A stretch of DNA of 64,000 nucleotides from Paenibacillus antri (lineage in GTDB: Bacteria > Bacillota > Bacilli > Paenibacillales > YIM-B00363), in NCBI RefSeq assembly GCF_005765165.1, contig NZ_VCIW01000001.1:372001-436000 (forward strand), written 5' to 3'. Below, one piece after another: positions 53,094 to 61,993 of the stretch (position 1 is its first letter; every line of letters begins with the position of its first letter). The notes under the pieces are model-generated. The model made no database searches. It was not told the origin of the DNA and was given only the letters and a program-made list of their open reading frames with translations. The translations under genes were made by a program, and so were the position numbers.

Positions 53094-54473
53094 GTGTCCG
53101 ATAAGCAAAGCCGGAAAACGTTTCGCCATCGATTGGAAGAAATGATCAGCAAAATACGGGAACAGATTCTGTCTGGCCATTACGCCGTCGGCGATTACTT
53201 GCCTTCCGAATTGGACCTTAGCACAGCCTTCCAGCTGAGCAACAATTCCATACGCAAAGGATTAGACGTGTTGGTAGCCGAAGGTCTCGTCGAGAAAATC
53301 CCGAGAGTCGGCAATCGGGTGAAGGCTCCCGACGAAGATGCGCAGACCGTCATTCGGTTCGGGTATCATCCGATTTTGGATTCTCAGACGGAGCTGCCTT
53401 CCTTGTTGGCCGAGTTCCAAAGAAAACATCCGCATATCCGGGTTCAAACCGTACAAATCAACAACTCCCAAGGATATGTCCGGAATTTCTTGGAGAACGA
53501 GCTGATCGATCTCTTCACGGTGAATTATTATTTGTTCCAGGATCTCGTAGAGAATGCGCTAGATTTGCTAGAACCCCAGGAACCGTTCGAGGAGATGTAT
53601 CCTTTTCTGCGGAGAGGGTTCGTTCAGGATGGGGTGATGTACGCCCAGCCGTTCGTTTTTTCGCCTGTCGTCCTATGTTACAATCGCGAGCATTTCTCCC
53701 GGCAGCAGGTCCCGGAACCGGACAGCAGCTGGACGTGGGATGATTTGCTTCATAATTCGTCTAAGCTCGCCATTAAGAATGAACAGTTCGGGTTTTACTT
53801 CCATCTGGTGAATCAGAACCGTTGGGTCATCTTCTTGCTTCAGAGCGGAGCCGCTTTCGAGAAGGACGAGAAGGGACGTTATCGAGTTCAAGGAACCAAG
53901 CTGCTGGACGGAATCGAGAAAGTAAGGGAGATCCTGTATACTCCCGAGGTGTATCCGCTCATGCTTTCCGCAAGCAATGCGGATGCCGAGCGACTGTTCC
54001 GGGACGAACAGGTTTCCGTCATTTTAACGACGTATTTTGCTATGAATCAGTTGAAGGACGTAAAATTCGAATTCGACGTCGCGCCGATTCCCTACTTGCA
54101 TAATGTCAGTACGCTTCTCGTAACGATCGGCTTGTCCATTCACAGACAATCGAAGGTCAAGTCGGCGGCCAAACAGCTCGTGGAGTTTCTCGTCTCCGAA
54201 GAGGCCCAGAGGGTGATTCGAAGAAAAACGTACACGATCCCCGCAAACAAGCAGATGTCCCAACGGCTGGAAGAGATGGAGCTGAACCGGCCTTCCCGTT
54301 ATCAGATGTATAAAGAAATCATTCCAAGCTTCCGATTATTTACGGAGACGAATCTCACCTTGAAGCAGCTGGACGATGTGCTCGCCGAGTGTAAGCTGTA
54401 CTGGTCGGGATTACGGAGCAAGGAATCGTTGGCCAAGAACCTTGAACAAGTACTAAACCGGGAAGCGGAGTGA
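53094..54473 (+). CDS. GntR-type regulator fused to a solute-binding-protein domain
   Basis: 459 residues from GTG 53094 (GGAGG 9 nt upstream). Residues 10-80 are a GntR winged helix (ISKIREQILSGHYAVGDYLPSE ... NSIRKGLDVLVAEGLVEKI). From about 85 to the end it is an extracellular-type sugar-binding protein fold (FGYHPILDSQTELPSLLAEFQRKHPHIRV ... RRGFVQDGVMYAQPFV). There is no signal peptide, so the binding domain is a cytoplasmic ligand sensor, as in LacI/PurR-like logic but with a type 1 binding protein. It is co-transcribed with the AGE-family gene and probably controls the lyase and importer operons by sensing an imported oligosaccharide (inference). Confidence 0.88.
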   Translation: MSDKQSRKTFRHRLEEMISKIREQILSGHYAVGDYLPSELDLSTAFQLSNNSIRKGLDVLVAEGLVEKIPRVGNRVKAPDEDAQTVIRFGYHPILDSQTELPSLLAEFQRKHPHIRVQTVQINNSQGYVRNFLENELIDLFTVNYYLFQDLVENALDLLEPQEPFEEMYPFLRRGFVQDGVMYAQPFVFSPVVLCYNREHFSRQQVPEPDSSWTWDDLLHNSSKLAIKNEQFGFYFHLVNQNRWVIFLLQSGAAFEKDEKGRYRVQGTKLLDGIEKVREILYTPEVYPLMLSASNADAERLFRDEQVSVILTTYFAMNQLKDVKFEFDVAPIPYLHNVSTLLVTIGLSIHRQSKVKSAAKQLVEFLVSEEAQRVIRRKTYTIPANKQMSQRLEEMELNRPSRYQMYKEIIPSFRLFTETNLTLKQLDDVLAECKLYWSGLRSKESLAKNLEQVLNREAE

Positions 54474-55759
54474 ACGGGATGGACGGCTTTCGCGCGGAAT
54501 GGTCGAGCGCTGAACTCACCTTCTATAAGCGGCACCTCGAAGCCCGAATTCTCCCGTTCTGGAATCGGGCGATCGACAGCGTGTACGGTGGCGTATTTAC
54601 CTGTTTCTCCAATTCCGGCGAACGGCGGATCAGCACGGATAAGTTCACATGGTCGCAGGGGAGATTTCTGTGGTTATGGTCCAGATTGGCCTCATGCTGT
54701 TCGCGAGGACTTGTCGGAGGGGACGCCGAGGAGTACAAGGCAATCGCCGCGAAGACGTTTGGCTTCATCGACCGCCATGCGTTCTTGCCGGACGGGAGCT
54801 GCAGCTTCCTGCTGACGCGAGAAGGGAAACACAAGGAAGCTATTCCGGGCTTAGGCTATGATATAAGCTTCTACGCGGATTGCTTCGTCATTTTGGGGTA
54901 TACGGAGTTTGCTCGAGTTACGCGGGATGCAGACGTCTTAGAAAAAGCTCTCGCTCTATATCGTCATGTCGAAGGTAGATTACAGTCGGGGAGCGTTCGC
55001 AGCGAACCGTATCCGATCCCGCCGGGTTACGAGGCGCACGGCTTCTCCATGATCATGCTGAACGTCAGTCAGGAGCTGGCCGATGCATTGGAGGAGATCG
55101 GCGACGCAAGGCATGCGGTCATCCGCGGCCGAAGCCTACAGTTCATGGACGACATTCTGGAGCGGTTTTGCGGCGCGAACGATCTCGTCATGGAACTGAT
55201 CCCAAGCGACGACAAGGTTCCTTCGGCATCCGATTCGCTGCTTGCCAGACACGTCAACCCAGGCCATACCTTGGAGTGCATGTGGTTCGTCCTGACGGCG
55301 GCGAAGAAGCTGCAGCGGGAAGATATCATCGCCCGGGCGACGACCGTAACGGCGAAGGCGATGGAGATCGGCTGGGACCGGGAGTACGGCGGGTTGTTCC
55401 GATATGTCGATCGCGAGGGCGGCGCGCCTAAGGGCTCATTGACGGAGGGGGATCGGCGGTTCGAGAAGCTGGTCGCCGAAACCTGGGACATGAAGCTGTG
55501 GTGGCCGCATTCGGAGGCGCTCTACACCACATTGCTTTGCCATCGCGTTACAGGCGATTCCGCATTCTTAGATTTGTATTCCCGATTGAAAGACTATACG
55601 TTCCGCACGTTTCCGCATCCTGATCCTTCGGTCGGAGAGTGGGTGCAAATCCGCGACCGGAAGGGCAACCCTGTCGATGCCGTGGTCGCGCTTCCCGTGA
55701 AGGATCCTTACCATATTATGCGTAATTTGTTGTTGCTTATCGAAGTACTTAATGAATAA
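54470..55759 (+). CDS. AGE (N-acylglucosamine 2-epimerase)-family protein
   Basis: 429-residue alpha/alpha-barrel enzyme. WSQGRFLWLWSRL, NPGHTLECMWF and WWPHSEAL supply the conserved Arg and His that line the AGE active site. Family members are 2-epimerases or cellobiose-2-epimerases, or act on uronic-acid or mannose-type sugars. The GTG at 54470 overlaps the regulator's stop. The ATG at 54479 has a better-placed GGAGTG and is an equally likely start. Cytoplasmic. It probably interconverts hexosamines or keto-sugars from the polysaccharide, and the substrate is not determinable. Confidence 0.88.
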   Translation: MNGMDGFRAEWSSAELTFYKRHLEARILPFWNRAIDSVYGGVFTCFSNSGERRISTDKFTWSQGRFLWLWSRLASCCSRGLVGGDAEEYKAIAAKTFGFIDRHAFLPDGSCSFLLTREGKHKEAIPGLGYDISFYADCFVILGYTEFARVTRDADVLEKALALYRHVEGRLQSGSVRSEPYPIPPGYEAHGFSMIMLNVSQELADALEEIGDARHAVIRGRSLQFMDDILERFCGANDLVMELIPSDDKVPSASDSLLARHVNPGHTLECMWFVLTAAKKLQREDIIARATTVTAKAMEIGWDREYGGLFRYVDREGGAPKGSLTEGDRRFEKLVAETWDMKLWWPHSEALYTTLLCHRVTGDSAFLDLYSRLKDYTFRTFPHPDPSVGEWVQIRDRKGNPVDAVVALPVKDPYHIMRNLLLLIEVLNE

Positions 55760-55796
55760 GGAAGAATAAGCCCCCCGGCAAACCGCAGCCTAAACC

Positions 55797-55926
55797 GGAA
55801 AACCTCCCGTCTATTTCGGTCATCAAGCGCATCTTTCGCGTTTGACCCCGAATAAGCAGGAGGTTTTCCCGTTCAATCGTCGATTGTTCGTTTGTGGTCG
55901 GACATAAGCGGGAGGTTTTCCCGTTC
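55797..55926. repeat. Hairpin with a duplicated right arm (GGAGGTTTTCCCGTTC repeats)
   Basis: Left arm GGAAAACCTCC (55797-55807) pairs with GGAGGTTTTCC at 55859-55869, and the match extends inward to TTTCGGTCA/TGACCCCGAA. A second right arm occurs at 55911-55921. The 24-nt copies at 55851-55874 and 55903-55926 differ at two positions. It lies between convergent genes and probably terminates both. Confidence 0.7.
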
Positions 55927-55943
55927 GCGCCGCGAGCGCCGGA

Positions 55944-56666
55944 TTACAGTCTCGCCATCGCCAGCAGCGCAGCACGAATTTCCGCTTCGACCGCCTCGCC
56001 CACGATGTCGCGGTGCGGGTCGTAGCCCTCGTCGACCGCCGTCGAGTCGCCGTCCAGCGCCAGGATGGCGCCCGCGCGCATCCCGCGCAGCATCGCCACG
56101 ACGTACAGCGCGGCGATCTCCATCTCCACCGCGAGCACGCCCGCGCGGCGGTACGTCTCGTGCGGAAGCTCCACGACGCCGCTGAAGAACGCGTCCATCG
56201 TCAGCGTGACGCCCTTCCCGATCGAGCCGGGCGCGCCGGACTCCAAAGCCGCTTGATACAGCGCCTCGGTTACGGCGCTGTCCGCCACCGCCGGGAACGC
56301 GATCGGCACCAGCTGCTTCGTCAGCCCCTCTTCCCGGACCGCTGCCGTGCTAATGATGAGGCTCCCCGTCTTATGCTCCGGCGACAGCGAGCCGGCCGTG
56401 CCGACGCGAATAATCGTCTTGACGCCGGCCTTCGCCAGCTCCTCGAAGCAGACGGCCGCGCCGGGGGAGCCGACGCCGTGGCTGACGACGGCCAGCCGAA
56501 CCCCTTCGTATGTTCCTACGAACGTACGGTACTCTCTCGCATGCGCCAGCTCGACCGCATCGGTCAGCTTCGCGGCGATCGCCGCCGCTCGGAACGGGTC
56601 TCCGCATACGATCGCGCGATCCGGCATATCGGCCGGGTCGACGCGCAAAATCGGCAGTAGATTCAT
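55944..56666 (-). CDS. Nucleoside phosphorylase (uridine/purine-nucleoside type)
   Basis: 240 residues of the PNP/UDP phosphorylase superfamily. VCGDPFRAAAIA forms the phosphate loop and YRTFVGTYEGVRLAVVSHGVGSPGAA precedes IRVGTAGSL. MEIAALYVVA contains the ribose-binding Met-Glu pair. It cleaves a nucleoside with phosphate to base and (deoxy)ribose-1-phosphate. It is the last gene of the nucleoside importer operon, 3 nt after the sulfite-oxidase-like gene. Uridine versus purine preference cannot be fixed by eye. Confidence 0.9.
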   Translation of the reverse strand: MNLLPILRVDPADMPDRAIVCGDPFRAAAIAAKLTDAVELAHAREYRTFVGTYEGVRLAVVSHGVGSPGAAVCFEELAKAGVKTIIRVGTAGSLSPEHKTGSLIISTAAVREEGLTKQLVPIAFPAVADSAVTEALYQAALESGAPGSIGKGVTLTMDAFFSGVVELPHETYRRAGVLAVEMEIAALYVVAMLRGMRAGAILALDGDSTAVDEGYDPHRDIVGEAVEAEIRAALLAMARL

Positions 56667-56669
56667 TTT

Positions 56670-57347
56670 CTAATCGAACTCCTTCCGTACCCACTCGTCT
56701 TCGGGAATCGGCAGCGCCTCGCCGGAAAACCGCTCCTCGCGGAACGGATCCGCCACGTTGTGGAAGCCGTTCCGTTCCCAGAACCCCGGGCGATCCTCGC
56801 TCATAAACTCGATGCCGCGAATCCACTTCGCGCTCTTCCAAAAATACAGATGCGGCACGACCGCCCGCAGCGGGAATCCGTGCTTGTCCGTCAGCGGCTT
56901 GCCGTCGTACCCCCACGCCAACAGCACGTCGTCGCGGAGCAAATCCTCGAGCGGAACGTTCGTTTCGTAGTTCTCGTCTGCGTGGAACATGACATACCGG
57001 GCCTCCGGCTTCACATCCAACAACGCTAAGAAATCTCGAAAACGAACCCCCTCCCAAGCCGTATCGAACTTGGACCACCGCGTCACGCAGTGAATGTCGC
57101 ACACGACGCGGGTTCGGGGCAGCGCCTGCAGCTCCTCCAGCGCGAAGGATCGCTCCGCGCCGACGAGACCGAACACGTTCAGGCGCCACGCGCTCAAGTC
57201 GTATTCCGGAACCTCGCCCTCATGTAAAATGGGAAATCGATCGGTCAACATCTGACCGGGCGGCAGCCGGTGCTTTAATTCGTCGCTGACGGCGACTTGC
57301 GGAATTTTCGACTTCTTCAGCTTCTCCGCCTTGTCGTGCATAGCCAT
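56670..57347 (-). CDS. Sulfite-oxidase-like molybdopterin oxidoreductase (YuiH-like)
   Basis: 225 residues, no signal peptide. It has LNVFGLVG and the molybdenum-ligand Cys in the block CDIHCVTRWSKFDTAWEGV. HADENYETNVPLEDLLRDDVLLAWGYDGKPLTDKHGFPLRAVVPHLYFWKSAKWI is characteristic of the short cytoplasmic members of the sulfite-oxidase fold. The substrate is unknown. It sits between the nucleoside permeases and the phosphorylase with only 3-9 nt gaps, so it is an operon member. Confidence 0.9.
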   Translation of the reverse strand: MAMHDKAEKLKKSKIPQVAVSDELKHRLPPGQMLTDRFPILHEGEVPEYDLSAWRLNVFGLVGAERSFALEELQALPRTRVVCDIHCVTRWSKFDTAWEGVRFRDFLALLDVKPEARYVMFHADENYETNVPLEDLLRDDVLLAWGYDGKPLTDKHGFPLRAVVPHLYFWKSAKWIRGIEFMSEDRPGFWERNGFHNVADPFREERFSGEALPIPEDEWVRKEFD

Positions 57348-57356
57348 CTTCCTCTC

Positions 57357-58274
57357 TTACTGTCCGCCGATCCGGCCGGATTGACGTAAGTATGCTTTGT
57401 CCTTAAACAAGAACATGACGATAATCGTCATGACGTACGGGAGCATCATCGTGAAATGGGTCGGCAGCGCCAGCCCCTGCAGCCGAATGCTGATCGCGTC
57501 CGTGAAGCCGAACAGCAGACTCGAGGCGGCGACGCCGAGCGGATTGTTCTGTCCGAGCATCGCGGCGACGAGGGCGATGAAGCCGCGGCCGGACGTCATG
57601 TTTTCCGCGAACAACGTCACTTGCCCCAAGGACAGCTGGGCGCCGGCCAAGGCGCACAGCACGCCGCTCGCCAGCACCGCGCCGTACTGGTACCGCTTGA
57701 CGCGAAGGCCGAGGCTGCCGGCCGCGGACGGGTTCTCGCCGACGGCGGTCAGCCGGAAGCCCGGCACCGTGCGGTACACGACGTATTGCAGCGCGATCGC
57801 GAGCAGGAAGGCGAGGTATACGAGCGGCGAATGCCCGGAGAGCAAGTCGCCGAGTACCGGAATGTCCTTCACGATCGGGATATGCCATACCGGCAATCCC
57901 TTCATGTTCGGGTCGTAATATTGGCCCTTGTTGCCGAAAATGACGAACAGCGCGAACGCCGTCAATCCGAGCGCTAAGAAGTTAATCGCGATTCCGACGA
58001 TAATCGCGTTCGCCTGCAGATGGACGCTTAAGTAAGCGAACAGCAGCGCGACGACGCCGACGCATAGACAAGAGAACAGCACCGCGACAAGCACGTTGCC
58101 GAACAAGTAGTTGCCTAGGATCGCGCTGAAGGCGCCGATCAGCATCATGCCCTCCAGCGCGACGTTGAACAGTCCGACGCGGGCGCAGAGCGCGCCGCCG
58201 AGCGCCGCCAGCAAGAGCGGCGCGACGATGCGGAGCGTCGAGCTGAGCAGATTGAGGTCAAACAGCGTTTCCAT
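57357..58274 (-). CDS. Nucleoside ABC transporter permease (NupQ/YufQ-like)
   Basis: 305 residues, about eight helices. LLLAALGGALCARVGLFNVALEGMMLIGAF is the entry signature of the second permease in BMP-type nucleoside importers. SAAGSLGLRVKRYQYGAVLASGVLCALAGAQLSLGQV is the ATPase-contact region. It overlaps the first permease by 17 nt. Confidence 0.92.
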   Translation of the reverse strand: METLFDLNLLSSTLRIVAPLLLAALGGALCARVGLFNVALEGMMLIGAFSAILGNYLFGNVLVAVLFSCLCVGVVALLFAYLSVHLQANAIIVGIAINFLALGLTAFALFVIFGNKGQYYDPNMKGLPVWHIPIVKDIPVLGDLLSGHSPLVYLAFLLAIALQYVVYRTVPGFRLTAVGENPSAAGSLGLRVKRYQYGAVLASGVLCALAGAQLSLGQVTLFAENMTSGRGFIALVAAMLGQNNPLGVAASSLLFGFTDAISIRLQGLALPTHFTMMLPYVMTIIVMFLFKDKAYLRQSGRIGGQ

Positions 58275-59328
58275 CGGCGTCCCTCGCTTTCCTGCGTCGG
58301 ATGAATGTGAACGTAATTTTCGCCGAGACGAACAAAATCAATGCCGCTTGAATAATGTTGGAAATTTCCAGCGGAATCTCCGTGTTCCGCTCGACGCCCA
58401 TGCCGCCGGTTTGCAGCGCGGCGAGCAGGATAGCCGTGATCGCGGTTCCGATCGGATTCGAGCCGGCGATGAGCGCGGCCATAATGCCTGACCATGCGAA
58501 GCCCGGCGAGCTTAACATGTTGTCGATGTATCGGTACTGCGTGCCCAACACCTCGAACGTGCCCGCGAGGCCGGCGAACGCGCCGCTCGTGATCATGCTC
58601 AGCAGCATGACTCGGCCGCGGCGAACCCCGCCGTAGGCGGCGAAGAGCGGATTGCTGCCGAGCATGCGAATTTCGTAGCCCTTAACCGTGTAGCGCAGAA
58701 ACAACGCCAGCAACATCGCGGCCAAGGCCGCGACGGCGAACCCGACGTGCAGCGTCGAGCCGGAGAGGAGCTTCGGCAGCCACACGTCGCTTGCGATCAT
58801 CGCCGTCTGGGCCCCGCCCGAGCCGCCCTTCTCCTTGAACGGGAACGACACCATGTACCCGGCGAACAGCACGGCGATATAGTTGAACAGCAGCGTCGTG
58901 ATGAGCAGGTTCATCCGGAACCGCGTATCCAGCCAGCCGGCGAACGCCGACCACAGTCCGCCGACGAGCATGCCGGACAAGAGCGCAAGCAGCAGCTTCA
59001 GCGCGGCGGGTCCGGGCGCATGCAGCGCCACGAGCGCCGCGGACAACGCGCCGAGAACCATCTGCCCTTCGGCGCCGAGGTTGAACACGCCGGCGCGGAA
59101 CGCCAGCGAGACGCCGAGGCCGATCAAGATGATCGGCGTCGCCCGGGCCAGCGTGCTGGCGGCGAAGAACGAATTGCCGAACGCGCCCTTCCACATCTCC
59201 GCATACGTCTCCGCGACGGAGCCGCCGATCGCGGCGATCAGCACGGCGCCGACGAGGAGACCGAGTACGATGGCCGTCAACGGCTGCAGCAGCGCTTGAA
59301 GAAATAAGGTTCTCTTAAGACGGCTCAT
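58258..59328 (-). CDS. Nucleoside ABC transporter permease (NupP/YufP-like)
   Basis: 356-residue first permease. IILIGLGVSLAFRAGVFNLGAEGQMVLGAL is the family signature, and YEIRMLGSNPLFAAYGGVRRGRVMLLSMITSGAFAGLAG the cytoplasmic coupling loop. It overlaps the ATPase gene by 14 nt and the next permease by 17 nt, a tightly coupled arrangement. Confidence 0.92.
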   Translation of the reverse strand: MSRLKRTLFLQALLQPLTAIVLGLLVGAVLIAAIGGSVAETYAEMWKGAFGNSFFAASTLARATPIILIGLGVSLAFRAGVFNLGAEGQMVLGALSAALVALHAPGPAALKLLLALLSGMLVGGLWSAFAGWLDTRFRMNLLITTLLFNYIAVLFAGYMVSFPFKEKGGSGGAQTAMIASDVWLPKLLSGSTLHVGFAVAALAAMLLALFLRYTVKGYEIRMLGSNPLFAAYGGVRRGRVMLLSMITSGAFAGLAGTFEVLGTQYRYIDNMLSSPGFAWSGIMAALIAGSNPIGTAITAILLAALQTGGMGVERNTEIPLEISNIIQAALILFVSAKITFTFIRRRKARDADGNAV

Positions 59329-60826
59329 TACGCGTAACTCCTCCCGACATCAGCATGCTGATCCGCTCTTCCGTCGCCTCGTCCGCCGTCAATTCGCCGG
59401 CGATCTTACCCTCGTACATGACGAGGATGCGATCCGACAGCTGCAGAATTTCCGTCAGCTCGGACGAGACGAGCAGGACGGCGCCGCCTTCGTTGCGCCG
59501 GCGGAGCAGCGCTTCGTGGATCGCCTCCATCGCGCCGATGTCGACGCCGCGCGTCGGCTCCGCCGCTATGAGGAAGGGCGTGCCGTGCGCCATCTCGCGG
59601 GCGACGATCAGCTTCTGCATGTTGCCGCCCGACAAATGTTTCGCCTTCGTCTCGAGCGAGCCCGCTTTGATCTGGAACGAGGCGATGAATCGCTCCACCG
59701 TCTCCCGGATTTTCCCTTCCCGGAGAATCCCTCTGCCGCTGTGCGAGCGCGCGTGCCCCATAATGCCGTTGTCCGCGACGCTCTCTTCCTTGGCGGAGCC
59801 CCACATGTACCGGTCCTCCGGAATGTGGGCGAAGCCGGCTCTCCGGACGTCGAGCGGCGGCGCGTTCGTAACGTCGTTGCCCTGAATGGAGATGCTGCCG
59901 TCATCGACGCGTCGAAGTCCCGAGATCGCTTGCAACAGCTCGGATTGGCCGTTCCCCGAGATCCCGGCGATGCCGACGATCTCCCCGGCTCTGACGCGGA
60001 AGTCGACCCGGTCCAGGAGCGGCTTGGCCCCCTTCTCCCCGCGCACGGTGACGTTCCGAACGTCCAAGATGTCCCGGCCCGGTTCGATGTCCGTCTTCGT
60101 CCTCCGCTTCAGCTCCCGGCCGACCATCAGCCGAGACAGCTGCTCGACGTCGGTCTCGCCGGCGTTCATCACGCCCGTAATGCGGCCGTCGCGGAGCACC
60201 GTGATCCGGTCGGCCGCTTCCATGACCTCCTGCAGCTTATGGCTGATCAAAATAAAGCTGATCCCTTGCTTCGCAAGGTCCCGGATCGCCTTCAGCAGCC
60301 ATTCCACCTCGAGCGGCGTCAAAGCGCCGGTCGGCTCGTCCAATATGACGATCTTCGCCCCTTGCCCCAGCACCTTCAAAATTTCCACGCGCTGCTGAAT
60401 GCCTACCGGACAATCCGAAATTTTCTGCCACGGGTCTACGGGCATGCCGTATTGTTCCGATAACCGCTTGACTCGTTCGGCGGCCGCCTTCCGATCGAAG
60501 GAGAGGCCGGCTGTCGGTTCGCGTCCGATGACGATGTTCTCGGCGACGGTGAACGCCGGGAACAACATGAAATGCTGGTGGACCATGCCGATCCCCGCTT
60601 CGATCGCGTCCGACGGGGAGGCGAATTTCTTCTCCTGTCCGTTCAGGACGATACGGCCCGAAGTCGGCTGCTCTTCCCCGTACAGCATCTTCATCAGCGT
60701 CGACTTCCCGGCCCCGTTCTCGCCGACGAGCGCATGCACTTCGCCCTCGGCCAACGAGAAGCTCACATCGTCGTTCGCGGTCAGGGCGCCGTAGCGTTTC
60801 GTAATGTGTTCCATCTGCAGCAGCAA
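59315..60826 (-). CDS. Nucleoside ABC transporter ATPase, double NBD (NupO/YufO-like)
   Basis: 503 residues with two ATPase domains, as in ribose/nucleoside importers. NBD1 has GENGAGKSTLM and ILDEPTGALTP. NBD2 has GISGNGQSELL in place of a canonical Walker A (normal in this family), LSGGN and AEPTRGVD. The start chosen is TTG 60826, 8 nt after AGGAGG; an ATG at 60814 and an upstream ATG at 60904 lack as good a site. It follows the hairpin after the binding-lipoprotein gene. Confidence 0.92.
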   Translation of the reverse strand: MLLQMEHITKRYGALTANDDVSFSLAEGEVHALVGENGAGKSTLMKMLYGEEQPTSGRIVLNGQEKKFASPSDAIEAGIGMVHQHFMLFPAFTVAENIVIGREPTAGLSFDRKAAAERVKRLSEQYGMPVDPWQKISDCPVGIQQRVEILKVLGQGAKIVILDEPTGALTPLEVEWLLKAIRDLAKQGISFILISHKLQEVMEAADRITVLRDGRITGVMNAGETDVEQLSRLMVGRELKRRTKTDIEPGRDILDVRNVTVRGEKGAKPLLDRVDFRVRAGEIVGIAGISGNGQSELLQAISGLRRVDDGSISIQGNDVTNAPPLDVRRAGFAHIPEDRYMWGSAKEESVADNGIMGHARSHSGRGILREGKIRETVERFIASFQIKAGSLETKAKHLSGGNMQKLIVAREMAHGTPFLIAAEPTRGVDIGAMEAIHEALLRRRNEGGAVLLVSSELTEILQLSDRILVMYEGKIAGELTADEATEERISMLMSGGVTRNEPS

Positions 60827-60883
60827 CTGCTCCGCCTCCTCGCTATTTCCCCGCCCCTGCCTTATGGAAGGCGGAAACAAGAG

Positions 60884-60911
60884 AAACCGGCTGCGGGAAG
60901 GCAACCGGTTT
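60884..60911 (-). terminator. Partial terminator between Bmp lipoprotein and ATPase
   Basis: Stem AAACCGGCTGC / GCAACCGGTTT (60884-60894, 60901-60911, one G-U pair) in the 99-nt gap. In the minus direction it is followed by CTCTTGTTTCC, a weak T-run, so partial read-through that favours lipoprotein mRNA is likely. Confidence 0.5.
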
Positions 60912-60925
60912 TTCGTTCTTTTCGC

Positions 60926-61966
60926 TTATTGCGCCAACGGGTTAACTACTTCGATCGCGCCCGAGACGATGTCGTCGCGAATTTTCTTCAGCTTGTCCAC
61001 GTTGTCTTGACCGATGAAGTCGCTCAACGGGGATGTCGATTCCGCCGTAACGAACGTCAGGCCGACGCCGTTCTCTTTAAGACCGTAGCTGACCGGACCG
61101 TACGTGAAGTTGCCTTCCGCGAAGTCCTTCGCCGTCTCGTAGGCGACCGTATCCGTCTCTTTCAATTGGGAGAGGACGACGTGTTCCGGATCTTCCACCG
61201 TGCGGTCCGTATCCTGGCCCGCCGTGTAGAAGCCCTTCTCCTTCGCCGCTTCGAAGACGCCGTTGTCGCCGACCGCCGCCATGCCCGCTACGAAGTCCGC
61301 GCCTTGCGACTGCTGCAGCAGCGCGAGCTCCTTCGCCTTCGCCGGGTCCGTAAAGCCGCCGACGTAGTTCACCAAGAACTTCGCGTCCGGGTTCACCGAC
61401 TTGAGGCCTTGCTCGAAGCCCTTCGTATACTTCGACAGCAACGGCACGTCCATCGCCACGACGGCGCCGACCGTGTTCGTCTTCGTCGAGAGGCCTGCGG
61501 CCGCGCCCATCAGGTACGCCGCCTCGTGCTCGCGGAACTCGATGCTGCGCACGTTCGGCGCGTCGACGACGACGTCGATGATCGCGAACGCTTGGTCCGG
61601 GTTCTCCGCCGCGACCTTCGTCAAGGCGTCGGCGGCGCTGAACGCGGCCGTGATGATGAGGTCGTAATCTTCTGCGATGGCTGCGCGAAGGTTTTGCTCG
61701 ACCTGCGTCGGATCCGCGGACTCGATCACCTTCGTCTCCAGGTTAAACTCTTGTCCCGCTTTCTCTAAGCCTTCTTGCATCTGGGTGAAAAATTGGTTGA
61801 CGCCGATCTTCTCCGGCGTAACCAGGACAACGCGCTGCTTCTCGCCGGAAGCCGCTTCGCCGCCCGTCGCGCCTTCATTCGCGGCGTTGTCTCCGCCGCC
61901 GCCGCATGCCGCCAGCAAGCCGGTCATCAGCAGAGAAACGACCGCAAGGATGGTCCATTTTTTCAA
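60926..61966 (-). CDS. BMP-family nucleoside-binding lipoprotein (NupN/BmpA-like)
   Basis: 346 residues from TTG 61966 (AGGGGCG about 8 nt upstream). Signal peptide KKWTILAVVSLLMTGLLAAC with lipidated C21, a Gly/Ala/Asn linker, then the BMP fold (VVLVTPEKIGVNQFFTQMQEGLEKAG ... IITAAFSAADAL ... AIIDVVVDAPNVRSIEFREHEAAYLMG). It delivers nucleosides to the ATPase/permease complex encoded downstream. The upstream open frame to 62008 would add residues before the signal and is rejected. Confidence 0.93.
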   Translation of the reverse strand: MKKWTILAVVSLLMTGLLAACGGGGDNAANEGATGGEAASGEKQRVVLVTPEKIGVNQFFTQMQEGLEKAGQEFNLETKVIESADPTQVEQNLRAAIAEDYDLIITAAFSAADALTKVAAENPDQAFAIIDVVVDAPNVRSIEFREHEAAYLMGAAAGLSTKTNTVGAVVAMDVPLLSKYTKGFEQGLKSVNPDAKFLVNYVGGFTDPAKAKELALLQQSQGADFVAGMAAVGDNGVFEAAKEKGFYTAGQDTDRTVEDPEHVVLSQLKETDTVAYETAKDFAEGNFTYGPVSYGLKENGVGLTFVTAESTSPLSDFIGQDNVDKLKKIRDDIVSGAIEVVNPLAQ

Positions 61967-61993
61967 TTCCGTTTCGCCCCTGTCGAATAATAG

